The notes: a model not told the origin generated them from the letters alone. A stretch of 64,000 bases of DNA from Ancistrus triradiatus (GCA_025084515.1 JAJAGP010001663.1:62001-126000), one strand, 5' to 3'; positions 32,976 through 45,340 are shown, counted from the stretch's first letter. Numbers and translations are program-made.

Positions 32976-33960
32976 ATGGCTTCTGCTGTGCTTGTTCCCT
33001 GTGCCGAGTGTGGCATGTTTAATAGCTATTCCTCCTCCGTCATTAGTGTAAATTTTACTTGTGATAGGTGTAGGGCTTGTAGCCCGTCTGACGGAGGAAG
33101 ATTGTAGTTTTAGAGGCGCGCATCCAGACATTAGAGAAGGCTAGCTCAGCTCCTAGCTTAGCAGATCTGGTATGCGAAAGGCGAAGTTAGAGCCCCCGGC
33201 AGAGCCCTCGCAGCAGGGAAAAGTGGGTGACGGTTCGGCGACGTAGTCGTAAGGGCCCTAGTCCACGAGAGCACCACTCTTTACCTGTTTCACATTCCAA
33301 CAGGTTTGCCCTCCTCAGTGAAAAACCACCCACTGAGCAGCCCTGTTGAAAGAGCTCTGGTTCATAGGGACTCTATTTTACGACACGTGAAACTTGCTAC
33401 CCCTTTAGGGACACCAGCAGCTAGAGTTCTCTGTATCCCCGGAGCCAGAGTGCCGGACATTGTAACGAGTCTTAGTGAACTCGAGAAGCCGCAGATTTCT
33501 CTAGGATAGTTGTTCATGTAGGGGCTAATGATATACGCCTTCGTCAGTCAGAGGTTACTAAGGCTATTTTTGTAGAGGTGGTTAGCGTGGCGAAGGCGAT
33601 GTCCGATGCTGTAGTGTGCTCTGGCCCCATCCCAATGCGGCGAGGTTGAACCAAGGGCCTACAGCAGGTTATGGTCGCTGAACTGCTGGCTGTCCAAGTG
33701 GTGCTCTGAAAAAACGTGGGGCTTTATAGACCAACTGGACAGCCTTTGAGGGTAAGCCTGGCCTTTTAGGATGGGACGGTGTCCATCCCACTCGGGAGGG
33801 TGCTGCTCTCATCTCCTGCAAAACATTGCCCATAGTCTTATGGCCCGATTGGTTAGGGGCTGACTATCCAGAGCAGGGGTCAGGGGCAGCAGACAGACCG
33901 GCTTAACCAACTGTCTGCTGGTAGCCATGCACCGTCACCCAGAACCCACATTATTGAAAC
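32976..33960 (+). pseudogene. L2 ORF1: Cys motif, coiled coil, SGNH esterase
   Basis: Begins MASAVLVPCAECGMFNSY; CAEC and CDRC form a CxxC pair. A frameshift near 33098 is followed by a coiled-coil-like piece (VLEARIQTLEKASSA). The esterase region shows the GxND block HVGANDIRLRQSE (33512-33550) and the D-x-x-H block DGVHPTREG (about 33775). Esterase ORF1 proteins are typical of CR1/L2-group LINEs; a lipid or RNP role has been suggested. At least six frameshifts are visible between 33640 and 33830 compared with 8178-8424. Confidence 0.7.
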
Positions 33961-34074
33961 TGTGTCTGTTTACCCGCCATCTGCCCTAAAACGTAAACGC
34001 TCTCAAAAAAGTTCTGTTTTAAATAAACTTCATTAGTATAAACACAGATAGCTGCAAAAGAAATAACAACATTA

Positions 34075-37043
34075 GACTAAAGCTAGGACTACTTAAACAT
34101 TAGATCACTTTACTAAAACAAAGCATTGATTGTAAATGAAAATGATCACTGATAAACGCTTAACACGCTCTCTGTCTCCACTGAGACTTGATTAGACCTG
34201 ATGAATATTTAGCCTTAAATGAAGCTCACCTCCTGGATACAGTTCATGCTAGTCGCCTCGTTCCTAAATGGTCGGGGGGGAGGCCTAGCCATAGCCACAA
34301 TTTTTTGACAAAGAGTTAGGTGTTACAGCTAAATCCCATTACAAGGCTGAAAAAAGTACTGATTCCTTAATGTTGAATGATCCATCGTTATGGAAGTCAA
34401 AACCACAACTCTTTTTCAGCTTATCACTACATTTACCTTTACCGCCCGCCTGGTCCCTATTCAGAATTTCTTCAGGAATTTGCTAACTTTCTTTCCTGCT
34501 TACTATTGTCAACAGATAAGGGCTTTAATTGTAGGTGATTTCAATATTCACTTTGACAATGAGCAGGATCCACTTAAAATTGCTTTCGAGTCCCATCCTA
34601 GGAATCCATGGGTATCACTCAGAATGTGATGGGACCAACCCACCGCTGTAATCATACTTTAGATCTAATATTAAATTTGGTATCAATATAGATAAACCTT
34701 GATGTTTTTTCCGCAAAGTGATTCGATTTCAGATCACTATCTTTTTAGTATTTGAGCTATCTCTCTAATAAATAAAATCCTTCTGCCTCGTTATCACACC
34801 AAGCGCACTATCACATCTGCTACTCCAGCTGCGTTTATTAAAAACCTACCAGGACTTAAAATTTAATACACACCTACGAAAGATAAATCATCTTGATGTG
34901 TAAATGAGCAATTAGAATGTGTGCTTCGCTCAACCCTGGACACGACTGCCCCTGCTAGGGTCAAACGTATTAGGGAAAAAAAGGCTAGCAACCATGGTAT
35001 AATGACCACACACCCGTACCTTAAAGCAAAGAACAATGGCATTTAGAGCGCAAGTGGGAGACATAGTAAATTGGAGGTGTTTAAGATTGCTTGAAGGGAC
35101 AGCATGGCAGAGTAACAAGCATGCCCTCACTAAAGCTAAAAGCTTGCATACTTCTCTTCAATCATAGAGAAAAAATAAGAATAAATCCAAGATTTCTCTT
35201 TAATACAGTCTCCAAATATTAACAAAAAAAACCCCACAGAAAAGTTGACTCTCCCATTCTGTGTAATTTTAAAGTAATGATTTCATGACTTTTCTTTAAT
35301 GATAAGTTTAGAAAAAACATGAGGCATAAAACTCTATGCTCATCACATCACCAAACTGTTCAGCAACCTTTCAGATGCAGCACTAGTGAAGACATCTGTT
35401 CAATTAGCCGTAAAATCAAGATTAGAATCTTTTATATCCCAATTACTAATACTGAACTATCCGCACTGATCAGCTCGTCTAAGTCATCAACATGTTTGTT
35501 AGATCCAATCCTACACGGCTACTCAAACAAGTATTAACCTAGTGTTATAGAGCCAGTTTAGTTAGTTTATTTTAAATTCATCCCTTACCTTAGGTTATGT
35601 GCCCGAATCCTTTAAGTCTGCCGTTATCAAACCACTGATTAAAAAAAGGCCAATCTTGACCCTTGTGTGATATCTAATTATAGACCAATTTCAAATCTAC
35701 CGTTTCTGTCCAAACAATCTTAGAAAAAAGCCGTTCTATCAGCAGCTCTGTAGTTCACCTCCAAAGGAATGAAATTTATGAGACATTTCAGTCTGGCTTC
35801 AGGCCCCATCATAAGTACTGAAACAGCATTACTTAGGGTACTTAATGACTTGTTAATGTCCTCAGATAAGGGATGTGTTTCTTTTCTTGTTTCTGTTTAG
35901 ATTTAAGTGCAGCATGTTGACACTATAGATCATGATGTTTTACTAAACAGACTAGAACATACTGTAGGTATTAAGGGATCAGCACTTTCTCTGGTTTAAA
36001 TCCTAACTTAACCGACCGGTAACAATTTTTGTTCATATAAATAATCTAAGATCTAAGCTCTCAAAAGTGAAGTATGGCGTGCCTCAGGGTTTCAGTGCTT
36101 GGCCCGCTTTATTCTCTCTGTACATGCTGCCACTAGGCTCCCTCAGTTATTCGTAAACATGGAATTAAAATTTCCACTGCTATGCAGATGATACACAGCT
36201 GTACATATCGGCCAAACCTAATGACAGCCTTACAATCAACAAAATCGAGGACTGTGTGTAAAGGAAATAAAAGATTGGATGTTATTTTAAATTTTCTCTT
36301 ACTTAAACTCAGATAAAACTGAGGTGCTTATTAGTGGGACCCAAGGCTGTGAGAGGACAGGTTAGCTACATCTATCCTAAATCTAGATGGCTGTCCAGTA
36401 TTGCCCAGTCCGTCTGTAAAAAAACTTAGGGTCACATTTGATTCAGATCTCTCCTTTGATGCACACATTAGCAGCATCACTCGAATTGCTTTCTTTCAAT
36501 TACGTAATATCGCTAAACTTAGAAATATCCTCTCTTTTAATGATGCGGAAAAACTGTTCATGCGTTTATAACTCAAGGTTGGATTACTGTAACGCCTTAC
36601 TTACTGGATGCTCTAGTAAATCTATAAATAAAACTTCAGTTAGTTCAGAATGCAGCTGCCCGAGTGCTAACACGAAACTAGAAAATTTTGATCATATCAC
36701 TCCTGTTCTATCATCACTGCACTGGTTACCAGTCAAATTCCGCATGATTACAAAAATACTTCTTGGGGATAAACTTATAAAGCTCTACATGGCCTGGCCC
36801 CACATTATCTGAGTGACCTCTTAGAGTTTTACAAATCCAACTCGTTGACTACTTCGTTCGCAGGGTGCAGGACTTCTTTTAGTTCCTAGAATTAAAACCA
36901 AGTCACAGCCAGGGGAAAGGCTTTCTCATACATGGCCCCCCAACTTCTTCCCACTTTCGTTCGAGATTGATTCAGACACCCTCCAAAACGTTTCTAAGTT
37001 AGTGTCTAGGCTAAAGACATACTTATTTACGCAGGCTTTTTGA
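34075..37043 (+). pseudogene. L2 ORF2 (endonuclease and reverse transcriptase)
   Basis: Frame-broken but complete in order: LGLL start (34085), LTETWIRPD-like (34170), FANFLSCLL and ALIVGDFNIHFDNEQDP (34515-34570), the endonuclease end near 34740, SNYRPISNLPF (about 35670), ETFQSGFRPHHSTET (35780), LDLSAAFDTIDHDVL (about 35900), a VPQGSVLGP-like block (about 36080), CYADDTQLYI (YADD codons 36181-36192, intact) and the C-terminal LSSLHWLPV (36708) and LKTYLFTQAF to the stop at 37041. The RT copies the element RNA at the nicked target. Confidence 0.75.
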
Positions 37044-38056
37044 ACTAGATTTTAGACCAGGTTTGCATGGTTTTTTGTACTGGGCCGCCGGAGTCTGGAG
37101 TCATGTCTGGCCTGCCTTCTTGTCCGCTAGCCGGGAGTGTCGAGTGGGCGGTCTGGCTGAACTAGGCTTCGGTCCCTCGTGATCCTTTGACTCCAGGCCA
37201 TCCTTGCCTTAGAATAAGGGCAGAGCTGGGGGTTTAATTAGTTCAAAGAGTCTTTATGGTGATCAGAGACGTTGGGTTTGCTTGTCTTCTCTGCCGCTCT
37301 CGTGGGGTTGCCAATGTCTCATGTGATCCCTCTAGGCTGTGGTTTTCCCTACCAGTTTCTCCTCTTTCTAGCTTTCTAGCTATGCTGCTATAAGCTAATG
37401 CTGCCGGGGTCTCATGCTACCCTTGGCATCAGTGATTGAACATGGCATCAGTGGATTGTTAATAAACCACTGTGCTCTTAATCAATAACTAACTACTTTT
37501 TCTGTTTTCTCTCCGAGCTGTGTTCCCGGCAGTTTTGTGGCCCCAACACTGATGTACATCTGATGGAGCTCCACTTTGCATATTCACATTTTATTCGACC
37601 ATGACCTCCATGACTTTAGTTTCGCTCTTCGATTTATCATCATACCCGGGGGGGGCCACTTATGTCGATGTGAATACTTCACATTTTATTCGAACTTTGA
37701 CTCCATGACTGTAGTTTCCCGCTCTTAGATTTATCATCATATCCTGGGCCACTTAATGTCGTATTGTGCATACTTCACATTCTTTTCAAACTTTGACTCC
37801 ATGACTTTAGTTCGCTCTTAGATTTATACATCGATCGCCGCCCAAGGAGTTTTTGGGTCCCTTTTTTGAGTCTTGGTCTCTTATCCAAGGTTTCTTCCTA
37901 GAGAACTAGGGAGTTTTCCCTTTGCACTGTCGCCCTAGGCTTGCTCAATTTGAGATTGGACGTAGTTATTAGGAGATAATCTAAACTTGTAAGTTGCTTT
38001 GAGACAATGCTCCAATGTAAAAAGCGCTATATAAATAAATCTGACTTGACTTGACT
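37044..38056 (+). other. L2 3' UTR with internal short duplications
   Basis: CACTT(A)ATGTCGATGTG followed by TTCACATTTTATTCGA and CTCCATGACTTTAG-type text recurs about three times at 37570-37820, making units of about 100 bp. 37269-37466 is the part found inverted in the other copy (10483-10671). It ends with the CTGACTTG tail. Confidence 0.65.
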
Positions 38057-38061
38057 TACAT

Positions 38062-40587
38062 CCATATTGACTTTGGATAAGCATATGGCCCTAAATCCCT
38101 CTGCAGAGTTATATAAACAACGCCTTGATCTCCAGGCAGAGTATAATCTTCTTTCTACTAAAAAAACAGAGGCCCTTATCATGCGTTCTAAGAGATGTTT
38201 TTATGAATATGGGGATAAAAACAGTCGCTTGCTGGCACACCAACTTAGAAGACAGGCGGCATCTCGATTGATCCCCCAAATTGCAGATGACACGGGCAAT
38301 TTGGTCACCAATCCGAGGGACATTAATAAAATTTTTGAATAATATTATGCTTCGCTATACGAGTCAGAGAGCTCAGGTAACGCAGATATAATGAGTTCAT
38401 TTATAAATAACCTTGAGATCCTGTCCTTAGATCTGACAACAATTAGCGAACTAGACAATCCAATCTCTTTACAGGAAATAACAGATGCTATTAAGTCTAT
38501 GAAAAATGGCAAGTCGCCCGGCCCAGATGGATTTGGCATTGAATTCTCTAAGAAATTTTGTGATAAACTTGCTCCTCTTCTATTGGATATGTTTAATGAA
38601 TCCCTTCAAATTGGTAGATTGCCACTGACGATAACCCAAGCCACTATTTCTCTTCTGTTAAAGAAAGACAAAGACTCTACTTCCTGTAATTCATATAGGC
38701 CAATAAGCCTTTTGTGTTGTGAACATAAAATAATATCAAAAATAAAAAATATTAAATAATTTTTAATATTAGAAAATTATTAAATTTTATTTTTACTCCC
38801 AGTCCCTTTCCTATTCCGGAAGTAATTGTCTCCTTGGACGCAGAAAAAGCCTTTGATCGCATTGAATGGGATTACATGTTCTTTGTTTTGGGTAAATTTG
38901 GGTTTGGTGACAAGTTTATCTCCTGGCTTAAATTGCTCTATACCTCTCCACAAGCAAGTGTGAGCACTAACTCAGTCTGTTCTCCATATTTTTCCTTATT
39001 TCGTGGGACTCGTCAGGGTTGCCCTCTATCCCCACTGCTTTTCGCTTTAGCATTGGAGCCCCTGTCAATTGCCCTTCGGTCCGCTCCGCTTATAAAAGGC
39101 ATTATGCGACAGGGTATCGAGAATAAAGTCTCCCTGTATGCTAACGACCTGCTGCTGTATTTTCGGGACCCTCTAGAAACAATCCCAGTAGCAGAATCTA
39201 TATTAAGAGAATTTGGGTCTTTTTCAGGTTATAAGTTAAACTTCCAAAAAAGTGAGTGCTTCCCAGTAAATCAAGAGGCCCGTTGCCTAACTCAAGCTGC
39301 CATCCCTTTTCATGTTTCACCAGGGGGTTTTAGATACTTAGGTATCAATGTTACCCATACTATGTCCTCGATTATGCGTGCAAATCTCCCCACTTTGGTT
39401 GCAGAAATGAACACTGATTTTCAGAGATGGAATAGTCTTCCACTTTCATTGGCCGGCAGAGTTCAATGTGTTCAAATGAATATTTTACCTAAATTCTTAT
39501 TTTTGTTTCAGTGCCTTCCAGTATTCTTACCAAAGTCTTTTTTAAAGGGATTGATAGGGCTATTACTGGTTTTATTTGGTCTGGGAGGGTCCCTCGGATT
39601 GGGAGATCTATTCTCCAGAAACCTAGGATTGATGGTGGATTAGCACTCCCCAATATTTTTTGTTATTATTTGGCTGCAAAGGCACAGAAGGTTTGTTTCT
39701 GGCTACACTCGCCAGACACAGATTGTCTTGTAGTTCTACTTCCTTGCCTGCATTAGTCTTTTCATCTCTTCCACTGTCTCATGAACGATACACGAATAAT
39801 CCTGTGGTTGCATCTACTTTGAGAATTTTGGCGCAGCTAAAGAGGCTGACTCAGTCCCAAGCAGACTCGTTATCAATTCCTATTTGTTCTAATAATTTGT
39901 TTACACCCCCTTTCACTGATCCCACCTTCTTACAATGGGCTAATCTAGGGATTACTTGCTTTCGTGATCTGTACGAGGACCAAATTTTTTCCAGCTTTGA
40001 AAATCTAAGTGCTAAATTTAAGTTCCCCCCCACAGATTTCTTCCGCTACTTACAAGTTCGTCACTGTGCACAGACACTTTTTTCTTCCTTTCCCCTCTGA
40101 GGACGAACCCTGGGAGAGGGTATGTGATTTGAAACCTGCCACAAAAGGCCTGATATCAAAAATATATAATTGTATTATGATTCCCCATTTGGGGACAGAT
40201 TTAACACTCAGGGCCAAATGGGAAGTAGATTTGGGGAAGGAGTTGGGTGATGAGTGGTGGTCTAGAGCTCTGCCCATGGTTAACTCCTCTTCATCGTGCG
40301 CCAGACTTGGTCTGATGCAGTTGAAATTGGTTCATAGGGCCTATTATACCAAAGCGAGACTGGCTAGAATATTTTCAAACACTGATGCTGCCTGCCCACA
40401 GTGTAACTTCGATCCGGCTGATTTAGTGCATATGTTCTGGTCATTAGATAAGTTTTGGACAAACATTTTCATCACTCTATCAAGAGTGTTCGATCATAAA
40501 TTGGAGCCGGATCCCCTGTGGGCAATTTTTAGTGAGGTTGTCCCTGTAGGGGTGGTTGGTGATATTAAGGTTATAGCTTTTGCATAA
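38062..40587 (+). pseudogene. L1 ORF2, RT and C-terminal part (right of the L2)
   Basis: Linker ALNPSAELYKQRLDLQAEYN, KSPGPDGFGIEF (38515), SYRPISLLCCEHK (38691), a gap with AT-rich filler (38745-38800), then VSLDAEKAFDRIEWDY (RT motif A, 38826), GTRQGCPLSPLLFAL (39007) and YANDLLLYF (39137). The last is motif C with the first catalytic Asp changed to Asn. The C-terminal part has frames at 39511, 39660 and 40009, with DLVHMFWSLDKFWTNIF (about 40420) near the end. About 50 codons between SYRPISLL and motif A are lost. The copy cannot reverse-transcribe. Confidence 0.85.
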
Positions 40588-41089
40588 CCATTTTTTACTA
40601 GCTAGGCGAAGGATTCTCTTGAGCTGGAAATAAGCTGCTCTACCCTCATACTCGCTGTGGTTAAAAGACATGACCTTTTTTCTTAGTCTGGAGAAAATTA
40701 AATTTAGTTTGAGAAGTTCTGTTAATAAGTTTTATGAGACATAGCAGCCTTTCATTACTTATTTTCAAAGCCTTACTGAGTTGGCGGTCAGGGGGGCAGA
40801 GGAGGAGGGTTAGAAAGGTGTTTTGTGGGGTTTTTTTTATTTATTTTTTATTGTTGTTGTTTTTTGTTTGTTTGTTTTTTTTAACTGTCTTTTAAATAAT
40901 TATGATTATTTTATTGTGTGTGTTTAATTTTTCCATGTACGTGAAGTAATTGCATGTATGTGTGTTGATGTTTGGTTATTGGGTGAAAAGCGATGACTTC
41001 TGTATAACTATTTGAAATGTATGACTGTTCTTTTTTTTTATTGTGGAGTCATCAATAAAAAAGATTTGGGGAGTAAAGTCATGAAATTT

Positions 41090-42500
41090 TGCAGGCTTGG
41101 TCCCGGGTGCAATCTGAGGTGACATGTGATGCCCATGGGACCACTGTGGACCCCGGCTGAGTACTGGGGCTGCTGTGGGCCAATTACAGCAACTCAGTCA
41201 ATTTTCGACCTATTGCCACAAAATTCACCAGGCTTGGTCCCGGGTGCAATCGGAGGTGAAATGTGATGCCCATTGGGCCCCAGAGCACCCTGGCTGGGCA
41301 CTGGGGCCCCTGCCAAGCCAATGACTGTAACTCAGTCAGTTGTCGACCTACGGCCACGAAATTTGGCAGAGTTAATCACGGGTGCAATCTGGGGTGACAT
41401 GTGATGCCCATGAGTCCCATGAGGACCCCGGCTGGGCACTGTGGCCCCTGGGGGGCCAATGACTGTAACTCAGTCAGTGATGACCTATGGCAACAACATT
41501 CAGCAGGCTTGGTCCCGGGTGCAATCTGAGGTGACATGTGATGCCCATAAGGCCCCAGAGAACCCCAGTTGGGCACTGGGGCCCCTGGTGGGCCAATGAC
41601 CGTAACTCGGTCAGTTTTCAACCTACGGCCACAAAATTTGGCAGGCTTGGACCCGGTGCAATCTGAGGTGACATGTGATGTCCATGGGACCCCTGTGGAC
41701 CCCAGTAGGGCACTAGGGCCCCTGGCGGGCCAATGAATGTAACTCAGTCAGTTATTGACCTATGACCACGAAATTCGGCAGACTTGGTCCCGGGTGCTAT
41801 ATGAGGTGACGTGATGCCCATGGGGCCCCTGTGGACCCCGGCTGGACACTGGGGCCCCTCATGGGCCAATGATTGTAACTCAGTCAGTTATTTATTTATG
41901 ACCACGAAATTCGGCATGCTTTGTCACGGGTGCTATCTGAGGTGGCATGTGAAGCCCATGGGGCCGCTGTGGACCCCAGCAGGGCACTGGGGCCCCTGGT
42001 GGGCCAATGACCATAATTCAGTCAGTTTTCGATTTACGGCCACAAAATTCGGCAGGCTTGGTCCCAGGTGCATTCTGACATGATTTGTGATGCCCATAGA
42101 GCCTATGAGGACCATGGCTGGGAACTGGGGCCCCTAGCGGGGCCAATGACAGTAACTCAGTCAGTTATTGACCTATGGCCACGAAATTTGGCAGGCTTGG
42201 TCCCGGGTGCAATCTGAAGTAACATGTCATGCCCCTAGGGCCCCGGATGCCCCAGGATTGGCACTGGGGTCCCTGGCAGGTCACTGACCAGAACTCAGTT
42301 GATTTTCAATATACAGCAACGAAATTCGGCAGGCTTGATACCGGGTGCAATCTGAGGTGACATGTCATGCTTTTGCTGTCCTTGAGGTCCCCGACGGGTC
42401 ACTGGGGCCTCTGGAAGGTCACTGAATGTAACTAAGTCCGTTTTAGACCTAACGTTTTGTAGTTCAGCAGGCGTGGTCCCGTGTGAACCCTGAGGTGACT
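41090..42500 (+). repeat. 138-bp minisatellite, about 10 units (N3, right of the L1)
   Basis: Resumes after the L1 with GCAGGCTTGGTCCCGGGTGC and continues to the same degenerate last units seen in N1 (TGCTTTTGCTGTCCTTGAGG here, TGCTTTTGCTGTTCTTCTGG at 7354). The shared last units show that the order of units at the 3' edge is ancestral. Confidence 0.9.
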
Positions 42501-42570
42501 ACAATGACTACAGTCGGCTTTTGACCTACATACTTGGTCCCTGATGCACGTCGCAGGGGCACGCTCCGCC

Positions 42571-42600
42571 ACAACACACTCGCAGTTTTTGCAGGAACTA
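42571..42600 (+). repeat. Decayed 3' terminus of N3
   Basis: ACAACACACT (one change from GCAACACACT), then GCAGTTTTTGCAGGAACTAC. The ACTTTCTAG part is replaced by CTATTGTTCTTCG, which is the 5' text of the next element, so the junction seems to have been reworked. Confidence 0.55.
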
Positions 42601-42623
42601 CTATTGTTCTTCGTATTTTTATT

Positions 42624-42647
42624 AGTCTGTTGCGCAAGCAACACACT
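42624..42647 (+). repeat. 5' terminal hairpin of N4
   Basis: Arms AGTCTGTTGC and GCAACACACT around a GCAA loop, nine of ten positions paired. The right arm is identical to the GCAACACACT that precedes the 3' hairpin in N1, A and N4, so the left arm is the inverse of the 3' subterminal sequence. Confidence 0.65.
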
Positions 42648-42856
42648 ATTGTTCTTCGTATTATTATTATTTTTATTATTATTATTATTATTATTCCACC
42701 TGTTTTTCGGTCCATATCTCCTCCTACAGTTTTCGAGATATCGACACGGGGACAAAAACCAAAATGTCCGGCATGTTCCGGAGAAGTGTGCTTGTCAATA
42801 GCTAAGAGAAAAGTTGTTGCATTCGCATGCTACACTCGCATTTGTGCGAAAAAAAG

Positions 42857-42876
42857 TCCCATTCACTTGCATGGGA
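42857..42876 (+). repeat. Conserved 5' subterminal hairpin (N4)
   Basis: TCCCATTCACTTGCATGGGA, one change from the A and B form. Confidence 0.7.
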
Positions 42877-43079
42877 TTTTTTTAAAAACTGCTCTAACTC
42901 TGTCAATTTTGGAGCTACAAACACCAAACTCGGCATGGTTGGACCTGGGCTGACCGAGATCCCTCAGGTCAAGTTTTGCACAGATTGCACTCTTTGAACA
43001 CTTTGTATCACTCTTTAAAAATCACCCCATGCATTCTCTATGCCACGAGATAGAGTGCACACTCTAGTCTTCAGTGAAA

Positions 43080-44130
43080 ATCCATTAATGCAGTTTTTCA
43101 CTGTACAAACGTGTCTAAAACCCTGATACTTTCACCTAGAAACTCCATTTAAACTGCAAATGGTAGAGATACTTCCCCTTCATAAATCATCAAACTTTTT
43201 TTCTTCCATAAACAAATTATTTCTCGAGTTATGACGATTTGTTCGAGACCAGGCACTGAAACTTCCCTCATTCACAGCCATGTTAAATTTGGGAAATGCG
43301 AGGCGCCTTTTTTCGGATTTTTTTTTAAACTGCCGTAACTCGGTCAATTTTTGAGCTACAAACACGAAACTTGCCATGGTTGGACCTGGGTTCACCAAGA
43401 ATCGTCAGGTCAACTTTCGCACAGATTGCACTCTTTGAACACTTTTTATCACTCTTTAAAAAGCACTCCATTCATTCTCTATGGCCCCATCTAGAGTGCA
43501 CCACTCTACCTGTAAGTGAAAAGTGATTAATTCACTTTTTCACTGAACAAACGTGTCTAAAACTCTGATACTTTCACCTAGAAACTCCATTTAAATTGCA
43601 AATGGTAGAGATACTTCCTCTTCATAAATCTTCCAAGTGTTTCTTCCGTAAAAAAAATTCCTTTTCGAGTTATGACGATTTGTTTGGGACTAGCAACTAT
43701 AAGATCCTCCATACAGACCCATGTTAATTTTCAGAACTTAGTTGAGGCATTTTCCAAAGTTTCAGGTGTGTTTAACCTGTTATAACTCCGAGGCTTTCTC
43801 ATCAATCCACACCATTTTACATCGTAACGATTATCAAGGGGTCCTCTCTCACACAAACTTCAGATAATTGATAGGTGAAATATTTTTCGAGTTATGACCA
43901 TTTGTTTGACAGGTCCAAAATCGCTTGACACTGACATTTTACACATGTTCATTCAGTCACTTTTCGCACAAACGTGTCTAAAAACATTATACTTCTGGCT
44001 AGAAACCCTATTTAAACTGCAAATGGTAGAGATACTTCCCCTTAATGAAACCTCAAAATATCTCTTCGTTCTACAAATTATTTTATGAGTTAAGACCGTT
44101 TGTTTGACAGGTCTGACACAGACTTTACAT
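43080..44130 (+). repeat. ~420-bp units in N4
   Basis: CACTGAACAAACGTGTCTAA-type landmarks at about 43099 and 43541 and CAAATGGTAGAGATACTTCC at 43158, 43600 and 44023. A start-block segment (TCGGTCAATTTTTGAGCTAC) recurs at 43340, so one unit here includes the 5' block. Confidence 0.7.
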
Positions 44131-44499
44131 GGCTGAGAACAGACGAGCTCTGTCCGCTGTCACACACACTGTGGGCCATGCCCACAGACACAGAGCTCGC
44201 ATTTAAAAACACCGGCACTTTCGGAGCTGAAATTACAGCCATTAGTATGGAGTGACAGCACTATCTTTAATACGACAGTGGAAAATCAGAAACGACAGCA
44301 CCAAATGACTTTCAATCCAGCGAAATCGAGCGAAAACAACTCTACGGTCCACAGCAGCAGCGCCTTTCAGTTCTGTGCACGTTTCGTACATAAAACCCAG
44401 AAATACGTGACAAGTGAAGGCTTGATCATTACTGGATCGCTATATTTCATCGGCAACAAACAGTAATATAGAGATTAATATGAAATGCAGTAAATGAAC

Positions 44500-45340
44500 A
44501 TGTGGCACCTGAGGTTCTGAGGTGACCTGTTATGCTTTTGGGACTCTTGAAGTGACCGACTGGGCACTGGGGCACCTGGAAGGTCATTGACCATAAATCA
44601 GTTAATTTTTGATGCCCAGATATGGAATTAAACGTGCTTGGTTCTTTGTGCAAGCTGAGGTGACATGTGATGCCATTGGGTCCCTTTATGTCCCTAACTG
44701 TGCACTGGGGCCCCTGCTAAGGTCATCAACCATAACTCAAGTAGTACTTGACCTACGGCCATGTAATTCGGAAAACTTGGTCCCAGGTGCACCCTGAGGT
44801 GACATTTTATGCCTTTGGGGCCCTTAAAGACCCTGGCTGGGCAGTGGGGCCTCTGGTGGGTCATTGACCGTGACTCAGTCGGTTTTTGACCTACGGTCAT
44901 GAAATTTGGCAAGCTTGGTCCCAGGTGCAATACTAGGTGGCATGTGATGCCCATGGGGCCACTAAGTGCCCTGGCTGGGCACTGGGGCCCCTGTTGAGTC
45001 AGTGACCATAACTCTCATGGTTTTCGACCTACAGCCACGAAATTTGGCTGGTTTGGTCCCGGGTGCAATCTGAGGTGACATGTGATGCCCATGGGGCCAT
45101 TGAGGCTCCGGCTGGGCAATAGGGCCCCTGGCTGGTCATTGACCATAACTCGGTTGGTTTTCGACTTACATCAACAAAATTTGGCTGGGTTGGTCCAGCG
45201 TCCAATTTGAGGTGATATTTCCTGCTTTTGACTGACTGGTCACTGACTCTGGAAGGTCATTGAATGTAACTCAGTCAGTTTTAGACCTACTGTTGTGTAG
45301 TTCAGCAGGTTTGGTCCCGTGTGCACCCTGAGGTGACACC
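44500..45340 (+). repeat. 138-bp minisatellite, about 6 diverged units (N4)
   Basis: GGTCCCAGGTGCAA, GGGCACTGGGGCCCCTG and TGACCATAACTC recur at about 138 bp. The units are more diverged than in N2 or N3. Confidence 0.85.

Larger units (their letters stand above)
32463..38056 (+). mobile_element. L2-type LINE, full-length-looking, nested in the L1
   Basis: About 5.6 kb between TACAT duplications (32458-32462 and 38057-38061). Removing it restores the L1 frame (EDLS then TSILTLDK). It holds a 5' UTR, ORF1 with zinc-knuckle-like start, coiled coil and SGNH esterase, ORF2 with endonuclease and RT, a long 3' UTR and the tail GCGCTATATAAATAAATCTG plus CTGACTTGACTTG. The copy at 8170 is the same family. 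It is riddled with one-base insertions, many in homopolymers. Confidence 0.85.
29399..41079 (+). mobile_element. L1-like LINE, full-length-looking, split by an L2
   Basis: Inserted inside a 138-bp unit of N3. The 10-bp duplication CATGAAATTT stands at 29389-29398 and 41080-41089, and the flanks join to the expected unit (AGCCATGAAATTTGGCAGGC). It contains a 5' UTR, ORF1 (29549-30545), an inter-ORF region with a duplicated segment and G-runs, ORF2 endonuclease (31467-32462), the nested L2 (32463-38056), ORF2 RT and C-terminus (38062-40587) and a 3' UTR ending AATAAAAAAGATTTGGGG. Without the L2 it is about 6.1 kb, normal for L1-type elements. Frameshifts and a mutated RT motif make it inactive. 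Confidence 0.85.
26881..42600 (+). mobile_element. N3: non-autonomous Helentron-like element carrying nested LINEs
   Basis: The 5' start has a diverged TAGTGTGTCGCGCAA string (about 26894) and (ATT)n, then CACCTGATTTTCGG, a 5' hairpin (27090-27109), 420-bp units (27310-28430), a non-repeated block (28430-28770), a further unit and CA-rich joint (28770-29390), and a 138-bp array split by the L1 at 29399-41079 and ending about 42500. The 3' end (42571-42600) has ACAACACACT and a decayed hairpin; the CTAG is not preserved. Without the LINEs it is about 4.0 kb and has the same plan as N1. Confidence 0.65.

Noticed and set aside
4420..42500. Possible CRISPR or other prokaryotic-type array in the 138-bp or 54-bp repeats
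   Set aside because: There are no unique spacers of constant length, units abut directly, and the whole context is a vertebrate genome.
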